Below, in pieces: positions 1 to 7,788 of a stretch of 7,807 bases of DNA. A program made the position numbers and the translations under genes. This DNA is from Lutibacter sp. (GTDB taxonomy: Bacteria > Bacteroidota > Bacteroidia > Flavobacteriales > Flavobacteriaceae): positions 1-7,807 of the forward strand of contig SDWL01000089.1 of the NCBI GenBank assembly GCA_004195315.1. The letters run 5' to 3'. Under the pieces are notes generated by a model that had not been told where the DNA came from, did not search any database, and saw nothing but the letters and a program-made list of their open reading frames with translations. Numbering within the stretch: the stretch's first letter is position 1; every line of letters begins with the position of its first letter.

Positions 1-19
1 AGATGTGTATAAGAGACAG
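1..19 (+). other. Tn5/Nextera mosaic-end adapter (left end, artefact)
   Basis: The first 19 bases are AGATGTGTATAAGAGACAG, identical to the Tn5 transposase mosaic end used in Nextera-type tagmentation libraries. The same sequence in inverted orientation closes the window. This is library-derived sequence and not part of the genome. The nine genomic bases that follow (GTATTACAC) fit the known loose Tn5 target preference GNTYWRANC at five of its seven informative positions, as expected for a tagmentation junction. Confidence 0.97.
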
Positions 20-21
20 GT

Positions 22-471
22 ATTACACTTTTGGTTGCTTCAATTTTAATGTGGACTTCAAAGTTCATCAATAAAAAAGGTGAAGATTTAAACTTTAAAA
101 ACTCCACATTGAAAGATGTTTCTTATGGTGGATTTATAGGATTTATCTCAGGTATGGTAGGTATTGGTGGCGGTATTTTTTTAGCACCACTATTACATTT
201 AACAAAATGGGATACACCTAAAAGAATTGCTGCAACTTCAAGTTTTTTTATTTTGGTAAATTCTATTGCTGGTTTAGGAGGCCAATTTTTAAATCCTGAA
301 TTTTCTATTGAACCAACTATTACTATAATATTAATGTTTACAGTTTTAATTGGTGGTCAAATAGGTTCTAGATTAAGCGTTCAGTTTATTTCGCCAATAA
401 ACATTAAAAAAGGTACTGCTTTATTAATTGCTTTTGTTGGTGTCAGAATTTTGTGGAAATACTTGTTATAA
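22..471 (+). CDS. TauE/SafE-family membrane permease, C-terminal half (5'-truncated)
   Basis: This is the C-terminal part of a TauE/SafE (sulfite exporter TauE/SafE, formerly DUF81) integral membrane protein of the inner membrane. The family exports or imports small anions such as sulfite, sulfoacetate or other organosulfur compounds; the substrate here cannot be told. About 150 residues are visible, against roughly 250-270 for a full protein. A TTG at 31 could be read as a start, but the frame is open back to the adapter junction and the residues there (ITLLVASILMW) look like the end of a membrane helix, so the true start lies outside the window. After a short polar loop comes the family's glycine-rich repeat signature (GFISGMVGIGGGIFLAPLL, about bases 133-189), which opens the second half of the internally duplicated fold. 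Three further hydrophobic segments follow, and the protein ends at TAA (469-471). It has no clear link to the glutamate synthase genes downstream and is separated from them by 143 nt. Confidence 0.9.
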   Translation: MTLLVASILMWTSKFINKKGEDLNFKNSTLKDVSYGGFIGFISGMVGIGGGIFLAPLLHLTKWDTPKRIAATSSFFILVNSIAGLGGQFLNPEFSIEPTITIILMFTVLIGGQIGSRLSVQFISPINIKKGTALLIAFVGVRILWKYLL

Positions 472-537
472 ACCGCCTACAAAGCTATCATTTATATATT
501 AAATTATCCTTAGAAATTTTTAATAAATTTTATTATT

Positions 538-553
538 ACGATAACGTATTCGT
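538..553. promoter_or_regulatory. Imperfect palindrome upstream of gltB (possible operator)
   Basis: The sequence ACGATAACGTATTCGT reads as ACGA-N2-ACGT-N2-TCGT, a dyad in which 12 of 16 positions are symmetric about 545/546. It lies in otherwise very AT-rich DNA, about 32 nt upstream of the candidate -7 element of gltB, roughly where a transcription activator would sit. No regulator is assigned. One short palindrome in a single sequence could be chance. Confidence 0.3.
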
Positions 554-584
554 GATTTTTTAGAGTATTCATTTGAAAATTACC

Positions 585-592
585 TATTTTTG
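585..592 (+). promoter_or_regulatory. Candidate Bacteroidota -7 promoter element for gltBD
   Basis: TATTTTTG matches the Bacteroidota -7 consensus TAnnTTTG exactly. It would place transcription start near 597-600, giving a leader of about 15-18 nt before the ATG at 615. The partner -33 element (TTTG/TTG, normally about 17-23 nt upstream) is not well matched: the nearest TTTG (572-575) is only 9 nt away, and the expected position holds a T-run (556-561). In such AT-rich DNA the -7 match alone is modest evidence. Confidence 0.4.
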
Positions 593-614
593 TGAACATA
601 TTACAAATAGATTT

Positions 615-3600
615 ATGATGGAGAAACAGGGACTTTACTTACCGGAATTTGAACATGAAAACTGTGGCGCTGGTTTTATATGTAATTTAAAAGGCGAAAA
701 AACAAATCAAATTATTCATGATGCTTTAGAAATTTTAATAAAATTAGAACACCGTGGCGGTGTAAGCTCTGATGGTAAAACAGGTGATGGCGCTGGACTT
801 TTAATAGATATCCCTCACGAATATTTTAATAGAGTTTGTAAGTTTAAATTACCTGCAAGAAGAGAATATGCAGTTGGTATGATTTTTTTTCCTAAAAACA
901 AAAATCAATATACATATTGTAAAGACATATTTGAAAAAGAAATTATACGTCAAGGTTTAGAAATTTTAGGATGGAGAGATGTTCCAATAGATTCATCACA
1001 ACTTGGTAAAATTGCGCTTGCTTCAGAACCAACAATCAATCAAATATTTGTTGGTAAAGGTACTATTAAAGACGAACATCTTTTCAAAGCAAAATTATAT
1101 GCCGCTCGTAAAATAACTGAGCATACTATTGCGGCTTCAAAAATGTCTGAAACTTCTTACTTTTATGTTACAAGTTTTTCGCATACTACCTTAATTTACA
1201 AAGGCATTATCATGCCTGAAGATATTGGACCTTATTTTATTGATTTACAACAGCCCGATTTAGTAACTAGATTAGCGCTAGTTCATCAACGTTTCTCAAC
1301 AAATACAATGCCTTCATGGGAATTGGCACAACCTTTTAGATTAATGTGTCAAAATGGAGAAATAAACACATTGAGAGGAAACGTTGGCAGAATGCGTATA
1401 CGTGAAGAAATTATGCGAAGTGAAATATTTGGTGATCAAATTGAAAAATTATTTCCAATTATTTTACCAGGAAAATCTGATTCAGCATCAATGGATATGG
1501 TAGTTGAATTGCTTACTTTATCTGGCAGATCTTTACCTGAGATAATGATGATGATGGTTCCTGAAGCTTGGGAAAAACATTTAACCATGTCAGAAGAAAG
1601 AAAAGCATTTTACGAATACAATGCTTGCATCATGGAACCTTGGGATGGGCCAGCTTCCATTCCCTTTACAGATGGAGATTATATTGGAGCATTATTAGAT
1701 AGAAACGGATTAAGACCTTCAAGATATACGGTTACAAAAAGCGGAAAACTAATTATGGCCTCAGAAATAGGTGTAGTTGATATTGCTCCAGAAGATATTG
1801 AAAGACATGGTAGATTAGAGCCTGGAAAAATGTTTCTGGTTGATATGAATGAAGGTAGAATTATTAATGATGAAGAAATAAAGTCTAAAATTGTTTCAGA
1901 AAGACCTTATAAAGAATGGCTAGATGCAACTCGAAAAAATTTAAAAGAAATACCTAATACAAATCAAGTTTGCTCAATAGAAAACACCGATCTTAAAACA
2001 CGCTCACGTTTATTTAACTATACCACTGAAGATATACAAGTAGTTGTTACACCTATGGCACAAAATGGCAAAGAAGCTTTGGGATCTATGGGAATTGATA
2101 CTCCGCTTGCTGTTTTATCGGACAGACCTCAACTAATTTCTAACTATTTTAAACAACTATTCGCTCAGGTTACCAATCCACCTTTAGATGGAATTAGAGA
2201 AGAAATTGTGACAGATATTAGTTTAAATTTAGGAAAAGATAGAAATATTTTCAGTATTACTGATCGACAATGTAGAAAACTTCGAATTCAAAATCCAGTA
2301 ATTTCAAACAACGATTTAGAAAAAGTAAGACACATATCATTAAACGATTTTAAATCTATTACTATTGAAATTCTTTATAAAAAAGAAAGAGGGTTAAATG
2401 GTTTAGAAGACGCATTAGAAGATATTATAAATCAAGTATCTAAAGCAATTGATAACAAAGCAAATATTATTATTTTATCGGATAGAGGTGCTAATAAAGA
2501 ATTCGCACCTATTCCTGTTTTATTGGCTTGTTCATATGTAAATCATTCACTAAACAGATTAAGAAAACGTTCTTATTTTGATATAATTATAGAATCCGCA
2601 GAACCACGAGAACCTCATCAATTTGCTACATTATTTGGTTATGGTGCTAGCGCTATTAATCCATACATGGTGAATGAAATTATTCGGGTTCAAGTAAAAA
2701 AAGGGTTTATCACAGGTATTGATGAACAAAAAGCCGTGGACAATTTTAATAAAGCCATTGGCCTAGGTATTTTAAAGATTATGAATAAAATTGGAATTTC
2801 TACATTACACTCCTACAGAGGTTCTCAAATTTTTGAAATTGTTGGTTTCAACTCTAAATTTGTTGAAAAATACTTTCCATATACCACTTCAAGAATTGAA
2901 GGAATTGGATTGTATGAAATTGAAAAAGAAATTTCTAAAAGATATGAATATGCATATCCTAAAACTTTAATTAAAAACAGATTGGGATTAAATATTGGTG
3001 GTCACTACAGATGGAGACGCGGTGGAGAAAAACATTTATTCAACCCAACAACAGTTGCAAAATTACAGCAAGCAGTTCGGTTAAGTGATCAAAAAAGTTA
3101 TAATGAATATGCAAAAGCCGTAAATGACCAAGCTGAACAACTAATGACAATTAGGGGTTTATTTGAATTCAATAACTTTGACCCAATTCCTATTGATGAA
3201 GTTGAACCTTGGACTGCTATTGTAAAACGATTCAAAACAGGCGCAATGTCCTACGGATCTATATCAAGGGAAGCACATGAAAACTTAGCCATTGCAATGA
3301 ATCGGATTGGGGCTAAAAGTAATTCAGGTGAAGGTGGTGAAGACAGAAGGCGTTTCCAAAAAGACATCAATGGTGACAGTCGTAATTCTGCTATTAAACA
3401 AGTGGCTTCAGGGCGTTTTGGTGTAACTTCTCATTATTTAACAAATGCTGAAGAAATTCAAATTAAAATGGCACAAGGCGCAAAACCTGGTGAAGGAGGT
3501 CAATTACCTGCTGAAAAAGTATTACCATGGATTGCTGCTTCTAGAAACTCCACTCCTTATGTTGGTTTAATATCCCCTCCTCCACATCACGATATTTATT

Positions 3601-5126
3601 CTATTGAAGATTTAGCACAATTAATTTTCGATTTAAAAAATGCCAATAGAGAAGCTCGAATCAATGTTAAATTAGTTTCAGAAGTTGGCGTTGGTACTAT
3701 TGCCGCTGGTGTTGCCAAAGCAAAAGCCGATGTTGTTTTAATTGCTGGTTATGATGGTGGTACAGGAGCATCTCCTTTAACATCATTAAAACATGCAGGT
3801 TTACCATGGGAACTTGGTTTGGCTGAAGCACAACAAACATTGGTATTAAATAATTTAAGAAGTAGAATTGTAGTAGAATGTGACGGTCAATTAAAAACTG
3901 GACGTGACGTTGCAATTGCAGCGCTTTTAGGAGCTGAAGAATTTGGTTTTGCTACAGCTCCATTGGTAGCTTCAGGTTGTATTATGATGCGAAAATGTCA
4001 TTTAAATACGTGTCCTGTCGGAATTGCAACTCAAGATAAAGAATTACGTAAAAACTTCAAAGGCACACCTGAACACGTTATTAATTTCTTCTTTTATATT
4101 GCTGAAGAATTAAGAGGTATTATGGCTCAGTTAGGTTTCCGTACTATGGATGAAATGATTGGACAAACTTCAAAAATAAATTCAAATAAAGCTATTACAC
4201 ATTACAAAGCAAAAGGGTTAGATTTATCTTCAATTTTACATGTACCCGAAGGCTATACTAAAATGCAATTAAAAAATACTGAAAAACAAGATCACTTTTT
4301 AGAAGACGTACTTGATTTTGAAATTCTAAAAGACGCACACAGAGCATTATTCAGAAAAGAAAAAATGATTTTAAATTATCCTATTTGTAACATGAATCGT
4401 TCTGTAGGTGCTATTATAAGTAATGAAATTTCAAAAGTTTACGGACATTTAGGATTACCTGAAGATACTTTAAGCATAAATTTCACAGGATCAGCAGGAC
4501 AAAGTTTTGGAGTATTTGGAACACACGGCTTAACTTTTACAATTGAAGGAAATTCCAACGATTATTTAGGAAAAGGATTATCTGGTGCCAAAATTATTGT
4601 TAAGAAACCAGCTAAAGCAGATTTTATTGCTGAAGAAAATATTATTGTTGGTAATGTTTGTTTATTTGGCGCTATTGAAGGTGAAGCTTATATTAATGGT
4701 ATTGCTGGTGAACGTTTCGCGGTTCGTAACTCAGGTGCAACCGCAGTTGTAGAAGGGGTTGGTGATCACGGATGCGAATATATGACTGGTGGTAAAGTAG
4801 TTGTACTTGGTAAAACAGGTCGAAATTTTGCTGCAGGTATGAGTGGTGGTATTGCTTACATCTTCGATCCAAAAAATAAATTCACAAACGGATTATGCAA
4901 TACTGAATCAATAGAATTTGAAGCTATTGAAACAGAAGATGCTAACGATTTAAAGGCATTAATTACAAAACATGTTCTTTACACAAATAGTAACAGAGGT
5001 AAAGAATTATTAGAAAATTGGAAAAATAGCTTAAACAACTTTGTGAAAGTGATGCCTATTGAGTATAAACGTGCATTAAAACGTTTAGAAACTGAAGAAC
5101 CAATAACCGAAGAATTAAAGGCATAA
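615..5126 (+). CDS. gltB: Glutamate synthase (NADPH) large subunit, GltB
   Basis: This is the alpha subunit of NADPH-dependent glutamate synthase (GOGAT), a cytoplasmic enzyme that converts 2-oxoglutarate plus glutamine to two glutamates using electrons supplied by GltD. At 1503 residues it has the normal full length. Domains in order, approximate: class II glutamine amidotransferase 17-430; central ammonia-channel domain 470-765; FMN-binding synthase domain 810-1185; C-terminal GXGXG beta-helix 1250-1440. Visible key residues are Cys17 (NCGAGF), the N-terminal nucleophile after removal of a 16-residue propeptide; Arg226 (HQRFSTNT) and Asn247-Gly248 (CQNGEIN) of the glutaminase site; SGEGGED and AKPGEGGQLP in the synthase domain; and Cys1122, Cys1128 and Cys1133 (C-x5-C-x4-C), which bind the 3Fe-4S cluster. 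I chose the ATG at 615 because homologs begin just before QGLYLPEFEHENCG. An in-frame TTG at 573 would add 14 residues unlike the family and lies upstream of the candidate promoter; the ATG at 618 is an equally possible start. No Shine-Dalgarno sequence is seen. The stop TAA is followed in frame by TAG, then gltD 4 nt on. Confidence 0.97.
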   Translation: MMEKQGLYLPEFEHENCGAGFICNLKGEKTNQIIHDALEILIKLEHRGGVSSDGKTGDGAGLLIDIPHEYFNRVCKFKLPARREYAVGMIFFPKNKNQYTYCKDIFEKEIIRQGLEILGWRDVPIDSSQLGKIALASEPTINQIFVGKGTIKDEHLFKAKLYAARKITEHTIAASKMSETSYFYVTSFSHTTLIYKGIIMPEDIGPYFIDLQQPDLVTRLALVHQRFSTNTMPSWELAQPFRLMCQNGEINTLRGNVGRMRIREEIMRSEIFGDQIEKLFPIILPGKSDSASMDMVVELLTLSGRSLPEIMMMMVPEAWEKHLTMSEERKAFYEYNACIMEPWDGPASIPFTDGDYIGALLDRNGLRPSRYTVTKSGKLIMASEIGVVDIAPEDIERHGRLEPGKMFLVDMNEGRIINDEEIKSKIVSERPYKEWLDATRKNLKEIPNTNQVCSIENTDLKTRSRLFNYTTEDIQVVVTPMAQNGKEALGSMGIDTPLAVLSDRPQLISNYFKQLFAQVTNPPLDGIREEIVTDISLNLGKDRNIFSITDRQCRKLRIQNPVISNNDLEKVRHISLNDFKSITIEILYKKERGLNGLEDALEDIINQVSKAIDNKANIIILSDRGANKEFAPIPVLLACSYVNHSLNRLRKRSYFDIIIESAEPREPHQFATLFGYGASAINPYMVNEIIRVQVKKGFITGIDEQKAVDNFNKAIGLGILKIMNKIGISTLHSYRGSQIFEIVGFNSKFVEKYFPYTTSRIEGIGLYEIEKEISKRYEYAYPKTLIKNRLGLNIGGHYRWRRGGEKHLFNPTTVAKLQQAVRLSDQKSYNEYAKAVNDQAEQLMTIRGLFEFNNFDPIPIDEVEPWTAIVKRFKTGAMSYGSISREAHENLAIAMNRIGAKSNSGEGGEDRRRFQKDINGDSRNSAIKQVASGRFGVTSHYLTNAEEIQIKMAQGAKPGEGGQLPAEKVLPWIAASRNSTPYVGLISPPPHHDIYSIEDLAQLIFDLKNANREARINVKLVSEVGVGTIAAGVAKAKADVVLIAGYDGGTGASPLTSLKHAGLPWELGLAEAQQTLVLNNLRSRIVVECDGQLKTGRDVAIAALLGAEEFGFATAPLVASGCIMMRKCHLNTCPVGIATQDKELRKNFKGTPEHVINFFFYIAEELRGIMAQLGFRTMDEMIGQTSKINSNKAITHYKAKGLDLSSILHVPEGYTKMQLKNTEKQDHFLEDVLDFEILKDAHRALFRKEKMILNYPICNMNRSVGAIISNEISKVYGHLGLPEDTLSINFTGSAGQSFGVFGTHGLTFTIEGNSNDYLGKGLSGAKIIVKKPAKADFIAEENIIVGNVCLFGAIEGEAYINGIAGERFAVRNSGATAVVEGVGDHGCEYMTGGKVVVLGKTGRNFAAGMSGGIAYIFDPKNKFTNGLCNTESIEFEAIETEDANDLKALITKHVLYTNSNRGKELLENWKNSLNNFVKVMPIEYKRALKRLETEEPITEELKA

Positions 5127-5130
5127 TAGT

Positions 5131-6588
5131 ATGGGAAAAATAACAGGTTTTAAAGAATTCGAAAGAAAAGACGAGACGCATAAGGTGGTTAAAGAACGTG
5201 TAGGTAATTACAATGAATTTACCATACCCTTAAGCAATGCTGAAATTACAAAACAAGGTTCCCGCTGTATGGATTGTGGAATTCCTTTTTGTCATAGTGC
5301 TTGCCCACTTGGTAATTTAATTCCAGAATTTAATGATATGGTACATAAAGGCGAATGGAAAAAAGCTTCGTATATTTTACACACCACAAATAATTTCCCT
5401 GAATTCACGGGTCGTCTTTGTCCAGCTCCGTGTGAACAATCTTGTGTTTTAGGAATTATAGACGATCCTGTTTCCATTGAAAATATTGAAAAAAATATTG
5501 TTGAAAGAGCTTTTGCTGAAGGGTGGATTGTTGCGCAACAACCTTCCTTAAGAACAGGAAAGAAAATAGCTATTGTTGGTTCAGGACCTGCAGGATTGGC
5601 AGCTGCACAACAATTAAACAGAGCTGGACATTTAGTTTCTGTTTTTGAACGTGACGATGCTATTGGAGGATTATTACGTTATGGTATTCCAAATTTTAAA
5701 TTAGAAAAAGAAATTATTGATAGACGAATTGCAATCTTAAAAGAAGAAGGTATTGAATTTTATACAAATGCAAATGTTGGTGTAAATTATTCAATAGAAA
5801 AATTAAATGAATTTGATGCTGTTGTGTTATGTGGTGGCGCAACACAACGTAGAAGTATCCCAATTGAAGGTGTTAACAGCAAAGGAGTTGTACAAGCAAT
5901 GACATTTTTGAAACAACAAAACAAAAGAGATACAAGTATTAAATTTTATGAAGAAGATATTTTAGCAACCAATAAAAATGTTATTGTAATTGGAGGTGGT
6001 GACACAGGCTCAGATTGTGTTGGAACCTCAAATCGTCAAGGAGCCACATCTGTTACTAACTTTGAAATAATGCCAAAACCACCTGTTGGAAGAAGTGAAA
6101 GTACACCTTGGCCATTTTGGCCTATAAAATTGAAAACATCTACTTCACATGAAGAAGGCTGTGATAGAAATTGGTTAATAAATACCAAAGAGTTTATTGC
6201 AGATTCCAATGGGAAACTGATTGCTTTAAAAACAATTAAAGTAGAGTGGATTTATGAAAATGGACAACGACCAATATTAAAAGAAGTTACTGGAACTGAA
6301 AAAATATGGCCTTGTGATTTAGTATTATTAGCACTAGGGTTTACTGGTCCTGAAGCTATTTTAAGCACTCAACTCGGAATTAAAATTGACGACAGAAGTA
6401 ATTATAAATCAACTAATTACCAAACCAACATACCACATGTATTTACTGCTGGTGATATGCATAGAGGGCAATCTTTAATTGTTTGGGCAATTTCTGAAGG
6501 AAGAGAAGCTGCTAAAAAGGTAGATGAATATTTGATGGGTTATAGCAACTTACCAAGTAAAGGCGATGGAGATTTACCTCCTATGTAA
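5131..6588 (+). CDS. gltD: Glutamate synthase (NADPH) small subunit, GltD
   Basis: This is the beta subunit of glutamate synthase, a cytoplasmic flavoprotein that oxidises NADPH and passes electrons through FAD and iron-sulfur clusters to GltB. Its 485 residues are the usual full length. The N-terminal Fe-S domain carries Cys46, Cys49, Cys54 and Cys58 (CMDCGIPFCHSACP) and Cys97, Cys101 and Cys105 (CPAPCEQSC), the cysteine pattern that supports the two 4Fe-4S clusters of the complex. A Rossmann FAD site follows at 147-173 (GSGPAGLAAAQ, GxGxxG at 150-155), then an inserted NADPH site at 284-304 (IGGGDTGSDCVG) and the C-terminal FAD motif at 437-455 (VFTAGDMHRGQSLIVWAIS). The family also includes related reductases such as the NfnB and PreT/DPYD N-terminal modules, but the adjacent gltB settles the identity. 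The ATG is 4 nt past the gltB stop, so the two are co-transcribed and possibly translationally coupled. A weak AAAGG at 5117-5121 lies 9 nt before the start but also encodes the last residues of GltB. Confidence 0.97.
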   Translation: MGKITGFKEFERKDETHKVVKERVGNYNEFTIPLSNAEITKQGSRCMDCGIPFCHSACPLGNLIPEFNDMVHKGEWKKASYILHTTNNFPEFTGRLCPAPCEQSCVLGIIDDPVSIENIEKNIVERAFAEGWIVAQQPSLRTGKKIAIVGSGPAGLAAAQQLNRAGHLVSVFERDDAIGGLLRYGIPNFKLEKEIIDRRIAILKEEGIEFYTNANVGVNYSIEKLNEFDAVVLCGGATQRRSIPIEGVNSKGVVQAMTFLKQQNKRDTSIKFYEEDILATNKNVIVIGGGDTGSDCVGTSNRQGATSVTNFEIMPKPPVGRSESTPWPFWPIKLKTSTSHEEGCDRNWLINTKEFIADSNGKLIALKTIKVEWIYENGQRPILKEVTGTEKIWPCDLVLLALGFTGPEAILSTQLGIKIDDRSNYKSTNYQTNIPHVFTAGDMHRGQSLIVWAISEGREAAKKVDEYLMGYSNLPSKGDGDLPPM

Positions 6589-6616
6589 TTTTTATATTTC
6601 AAAATAATAACATTTT

Positions 6617-6651
6617 AAGTTACACAAATAATTAATTTAGTTTTGTAATTT
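6617..6651. repeat. Interrupted dyad in the gltD-aminotransferase gap
   Basis: This imperfect inverted repeat is centred on base 6634. Pairing 6617-6631 with 6637-6651 gives 12 of 15 Watson-Crick matches, with a core of TTACA (6620-6624) against TGTAA (6644-6648). It covers the candidate -7 element at 6638-6645, so it could be an operator. As RNA it could form an AT-rich hairpin after gltD, but no clean U-tract follows, so it is a poor intrinsic terminator. The low complexity of the region makes chance a real alternative. Confidence 0.3.
6638..6645 (+). promoter_or_regulatory. Candidate Bacteroidota -7 promoter element for the aminotransferase gene
   Basis: TAGTTTTG matches the Bacteroidota -7 consensus TAnnTTTG exactly. 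A T-run at 6613-6616 sits 21 nt upstream, at the right distance for the -33 element, but lacks the G of TTTG. Transcription would begin near 6650-6653, leaving a leader of about 22-25 nt before the ATG at 6675. This suggests that the aminotransferase can be expressed independently of gltBD, although read-through from gltD is also likely because no strong terminator separates them. Confidence 0.4.
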
Positions 6652-6674
6652 TCAACTTTCAATTATTAAAAAAT

Positions 6675-7788
6675 ATGTTTAAAAATATGAAAGGTAGAAA
6701 ACTATTAATGATTCCTGGTCCAATTGAATTTGAACCAAAAGTATTACAAGCTTTAGGAGCTGCAACAGATAGTCATGTATCACCCGATTTTATAGAAACA
6801 TTTGGGAATTCTTTAGAATTAATGAGAACCGTTTGGCAAAGCGCAACGGGTCAACCCTTTATTATTGCGGGCTCAGGAACGTTAGCAATGGATATGGCTG
6901 TTGTTAATTTAATTGAACCAAATGACAATGTTCTTGTTATTTCTACAGGTTATTTTGGAGAACGTTATGCGGATATTTGCAAACGTTATGGAGCTAATGT
7001 AACTATTTTAACAACTGAAGTTGGTAATATAGTTTCATTAAATAACATTGAAAAAGAACTTTCTACCAAATATTACAAATTATTAACTATGACTCATGTT
7101 GATACTTCAACCGGAGTTTTAATAGATCCTGAACCAATAGCAAAACTTGGAATTAAATACAATACATTAACTGTTTTAGATGGTGTTTGTTCAGTTGCAG
7201 GTGAAGAAATTAATCAAGATAAATGGGAAATTGATGTGGTATTTACAGCTTCACAAAAAGCAATTGGAGTTCCTCCAGGATTAGCTTTACTTATGGTTTC
7301 TGAAAAAGCCATGAACGTTTTTAAAAACAGGAAAACACTTGTTCAAAATTATTATGCCGATTTTACAAATTGGCTGCCAATTATGAATGCCTATGAAAGT
7401 AGAAATCCTTCCTATTTTGGAACACCTCCTGTAAATTTAATTACAGCATTGGAAGTTAGTTTAAAGCATATTGTTTCAGAAGGAATGGAAGCTCGATTTT
7501 TGCGTCATAAAAAGATAGCAACAGCTTTTCGGGAAGCCATGATAGCTTTAGGTTTTAAATTATTACCTACTCACAAAAACCTCTCAGCAAATACATTAAC
7601 CGCTGTTTATTACCCTGAAAACATTGATGGAGGCACTTTTCTAAAACATGTTGGAAATAACAATATTATTTTAGCTGGCGGCTTACTTCCTTCACATAAA
7701 ACTCAATATTTTAGAATTGGTCATATGGGAAGTGTAAATAACAACGATATTTTAGCAACTATTGGCGCTATTGAAAGTAGCTTAATAG
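6675..7788 (+). CDS. PLP-dependent class V aminotransferase, alanine/serine-glyoxylate type (3'-truncated)
   Basis: This fold-type I, PLP-dependent enzyme belongs to the alanine-glyoxylate/serine-pyruvate aminotransferase (AGXT-like) family. Such enzymes move an amino group from alanine or serine to glyoxylate or pyruvate; the exact substrates here are not determined. The first 371 residues are visible and no stop occurs before the adapter at 7789. The family is usually about 360-400 residues, so only a short tail is missing. Family features are the opening LLMIPGPIE (10-18), the phosphate-binding SGT (67-69), Asp169 in VLDGVCSVAG (contact to the PLP ring nitrogen), the Schiff-base lysine Lys195 in TASQKAIGVPPGLALL, and Arg347 in YFRIGHMG, which matches the substrate-carboxylate arginine. 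The start is ATG 6675; the in-frame ATG at 6687 (Met5) is equally possible, as both have the same A-rich upstream context and no Shine-Dalgarno sequence. The gene lies 86 nt after gltD in the same direction, which fits a role in amino-group metabolism. Related possibilities are phosphonate- or isocitrate-lyase-linked transaminases of the same superfamily. Confidence 0.9.

Noticed and set aside
31..471. Complete small membrane protein starting at TTG 31
   Set aside because: The frame is open up to the adapter, and the first residues continue a membrane helix of a TauE/SafE protein whose N-terminal half is missing; it is a truncated gene, not a small one.
472..537. Intrinsic terminator after the TauE/SafE gene
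   Set aside because: The sequence is AT-rich with only a weak AAATTT/AAATTT symmetry near 515-530; there is no stable stem followed by a T-run.
1542..1556. Tandem ATG repeat in gltB as a possible slippage tract or internal start
   Set aside because: It encodes a Met run in the glutaminase domain just before VPEAW, where GltB proteins commonly have a methionine-rich stretch; the reading frame continues intact on both sides.
3697..3915. Antisense open frame of 72 codons inside gltB
   Set aside because: Its product is a low-complexity run rich in H, Q and L, the mirror of the gltB coding sequence, with no recognisable domain or start signals.
5117..5130. Transcription or translation break between gltB and gltD
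   Set aside because: The gap is only 4 nt after the gltB TAA, and the tandem in-frame TAA TAG is a common double stop; there is no room for a promoter or terminator.
5292..5477. Antisense open frame of 61 codons inside gltD
   Set aside because: It lies opposite the conserved Fe-S cysteine region of GltD, has no family resemblance and no promoter.
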